Of a stretch of DNA of 40,553 nt, positions 40,330 through 40,553 are shown piece by piece. How positions within the stretch are numbered: the first letter of the stretch is position 1; every line of letters begins with the position of its first letter. Position numbers and translations under genes: made by a program. The notes under the pieces were generated by a model. That model was not told the DNA's origin. It saw only the letters and a program-made list of their open reading frames with translations, and ran no database searches. The DNA comes from Magnetococcales bacterium (GTDB taxonomy: Bacteria; Pseudomonadota; Magnetococcia; Magnetococcales; Magnetaquicoccaceae). Location of the stretch: NCBI GenBank assembly GCA_015231775.1, contig JADGAY010000013.1, positions 1 to 40,553 on the forward strand, in the 5' to 3' direction.

Positions 40330-40553
40330 GAGAGGTAGCATGGCTCTCGGAAGACGTGTCGGCTCCGGCGGCCTGATTTCGGGCCATGTTCGCGGCAACG
40401 TTTCGCCAAAGGCGCGAAACGTTGCCGCAACCAAGGCTGCGCGCAGCGTTTTTTCGCAAAGTACGCGAAAAAACGCTTTTTTGAAGAGCGCGCTTAAAGA
40501 CAAGATCAAAACCTCGGAGGCTCTGCCTCCGAACCTCCGCCGGGGACCTTGCG
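40330..40553 (+). repeat. Composite multi-hairpin repeat, copy R6
   Basis: Near-identical in plan to R3. Stem 1 arms are 40394-40405/40415-40426 (GGCAACGTTTCG / CGAAACGTTGCC), with a T:A to A:T swap against R3. The CAAGGCTGCGCGC spacer follows. Stem 2 arms are 40446-40457/40465-40476. TTTTTTGAAGAGCGCGC follows. Stem 3 arms are 40514-40521/40525-40532. The copy runs into the window edge. Confidence 0.75.

Noticed and set aside
39541-40430. Long minus-strand frame opposite pyrR
   Set aside because: Shadow of pyrR and repeat R6; the plus-strand protein has full PyrR motifs.

Overview
The window reads as a chromosomal segment of a GC-rich Gram-negative proteobacterium. Evidence is an outer-membrane porin with a C-terminal Phe, a PqiABC envelope system, a sigma-54 activator, many chemoreceptors, and short overlapping operons. 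A motile, redox- and oxygen-sensing autotroph (for example a Magnetococcales-like lineage) would fit, but that placement is inference from gene content only. No rRNA, tRNA, CRISPR array or classical insertion sequence was seen.

Layout: 1-814 holds three copies of a composite multi-hairpin intergenic repeat. 815-2892 carries a helical-repeat protein and a short RNase D, followed by a five-hairpin element. 3243-5570 is a NIT/HAMP/MCP/hemerythrin chemoreceptor. 5584-6891 holds two toxin-antitoxin pairs. 6946-19477 (minus strand) is an inorganic-carbon uptake region: two NuoM-like genes, a NuoL-like DabB, DabA, a third NuoM-like gene, a SulP anion transporter and two small paralogous proteins. 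Divergent from it, 19822-22660 encodes a histidine kinase and a sigma-54 enhancer-binding regulator. A good -24/-12 promoter and two TGCAACA palindromes lie between them, so the kinase/regulator pair probably controls the carbon-uptake genes. 22779-26450 is pqiABC and 26596-29004 a CZB-type chemoreceptor. A secreted metallophosphatase, prepilin peptidase, peptide deformylase and fmt follow.

32763-36024 is the most unusual part: three direct-repeat copies of an Rpn-family nuclease locus. Two are full length. Inside each, an AGGAGGT ribosome-binding site lies 7 nt before an in-frame ATG that would make the C-terminal domain alone. This matches the gene-within-gene toxin/antitoxin arrangement (RpnL/RpnS) described for Rpn proteins. 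The third copy is only the small C-terminal gene with its own Shine-Dalgarno, a stand-alone antitoxin candidate. By eye the copies differ only in the antitoxin part, including the number of 4-residue RQEG repeats. Two small HTH genes, a truncated HTH copy and a VapBC pair adjoin it.

The right end (36789-40553) holds a porin, a DUF1640-like coiled-coil protein, BrnTA, PyrR and another composite repeat. The composite repeats (six copies or part-copies) keep their hairpins while changing stem sequence, a covariation pattern that points to a selected structure. Two further repeat families, with two copies each, are also present. All similarity statements are from reading the sequence; no database search was run.
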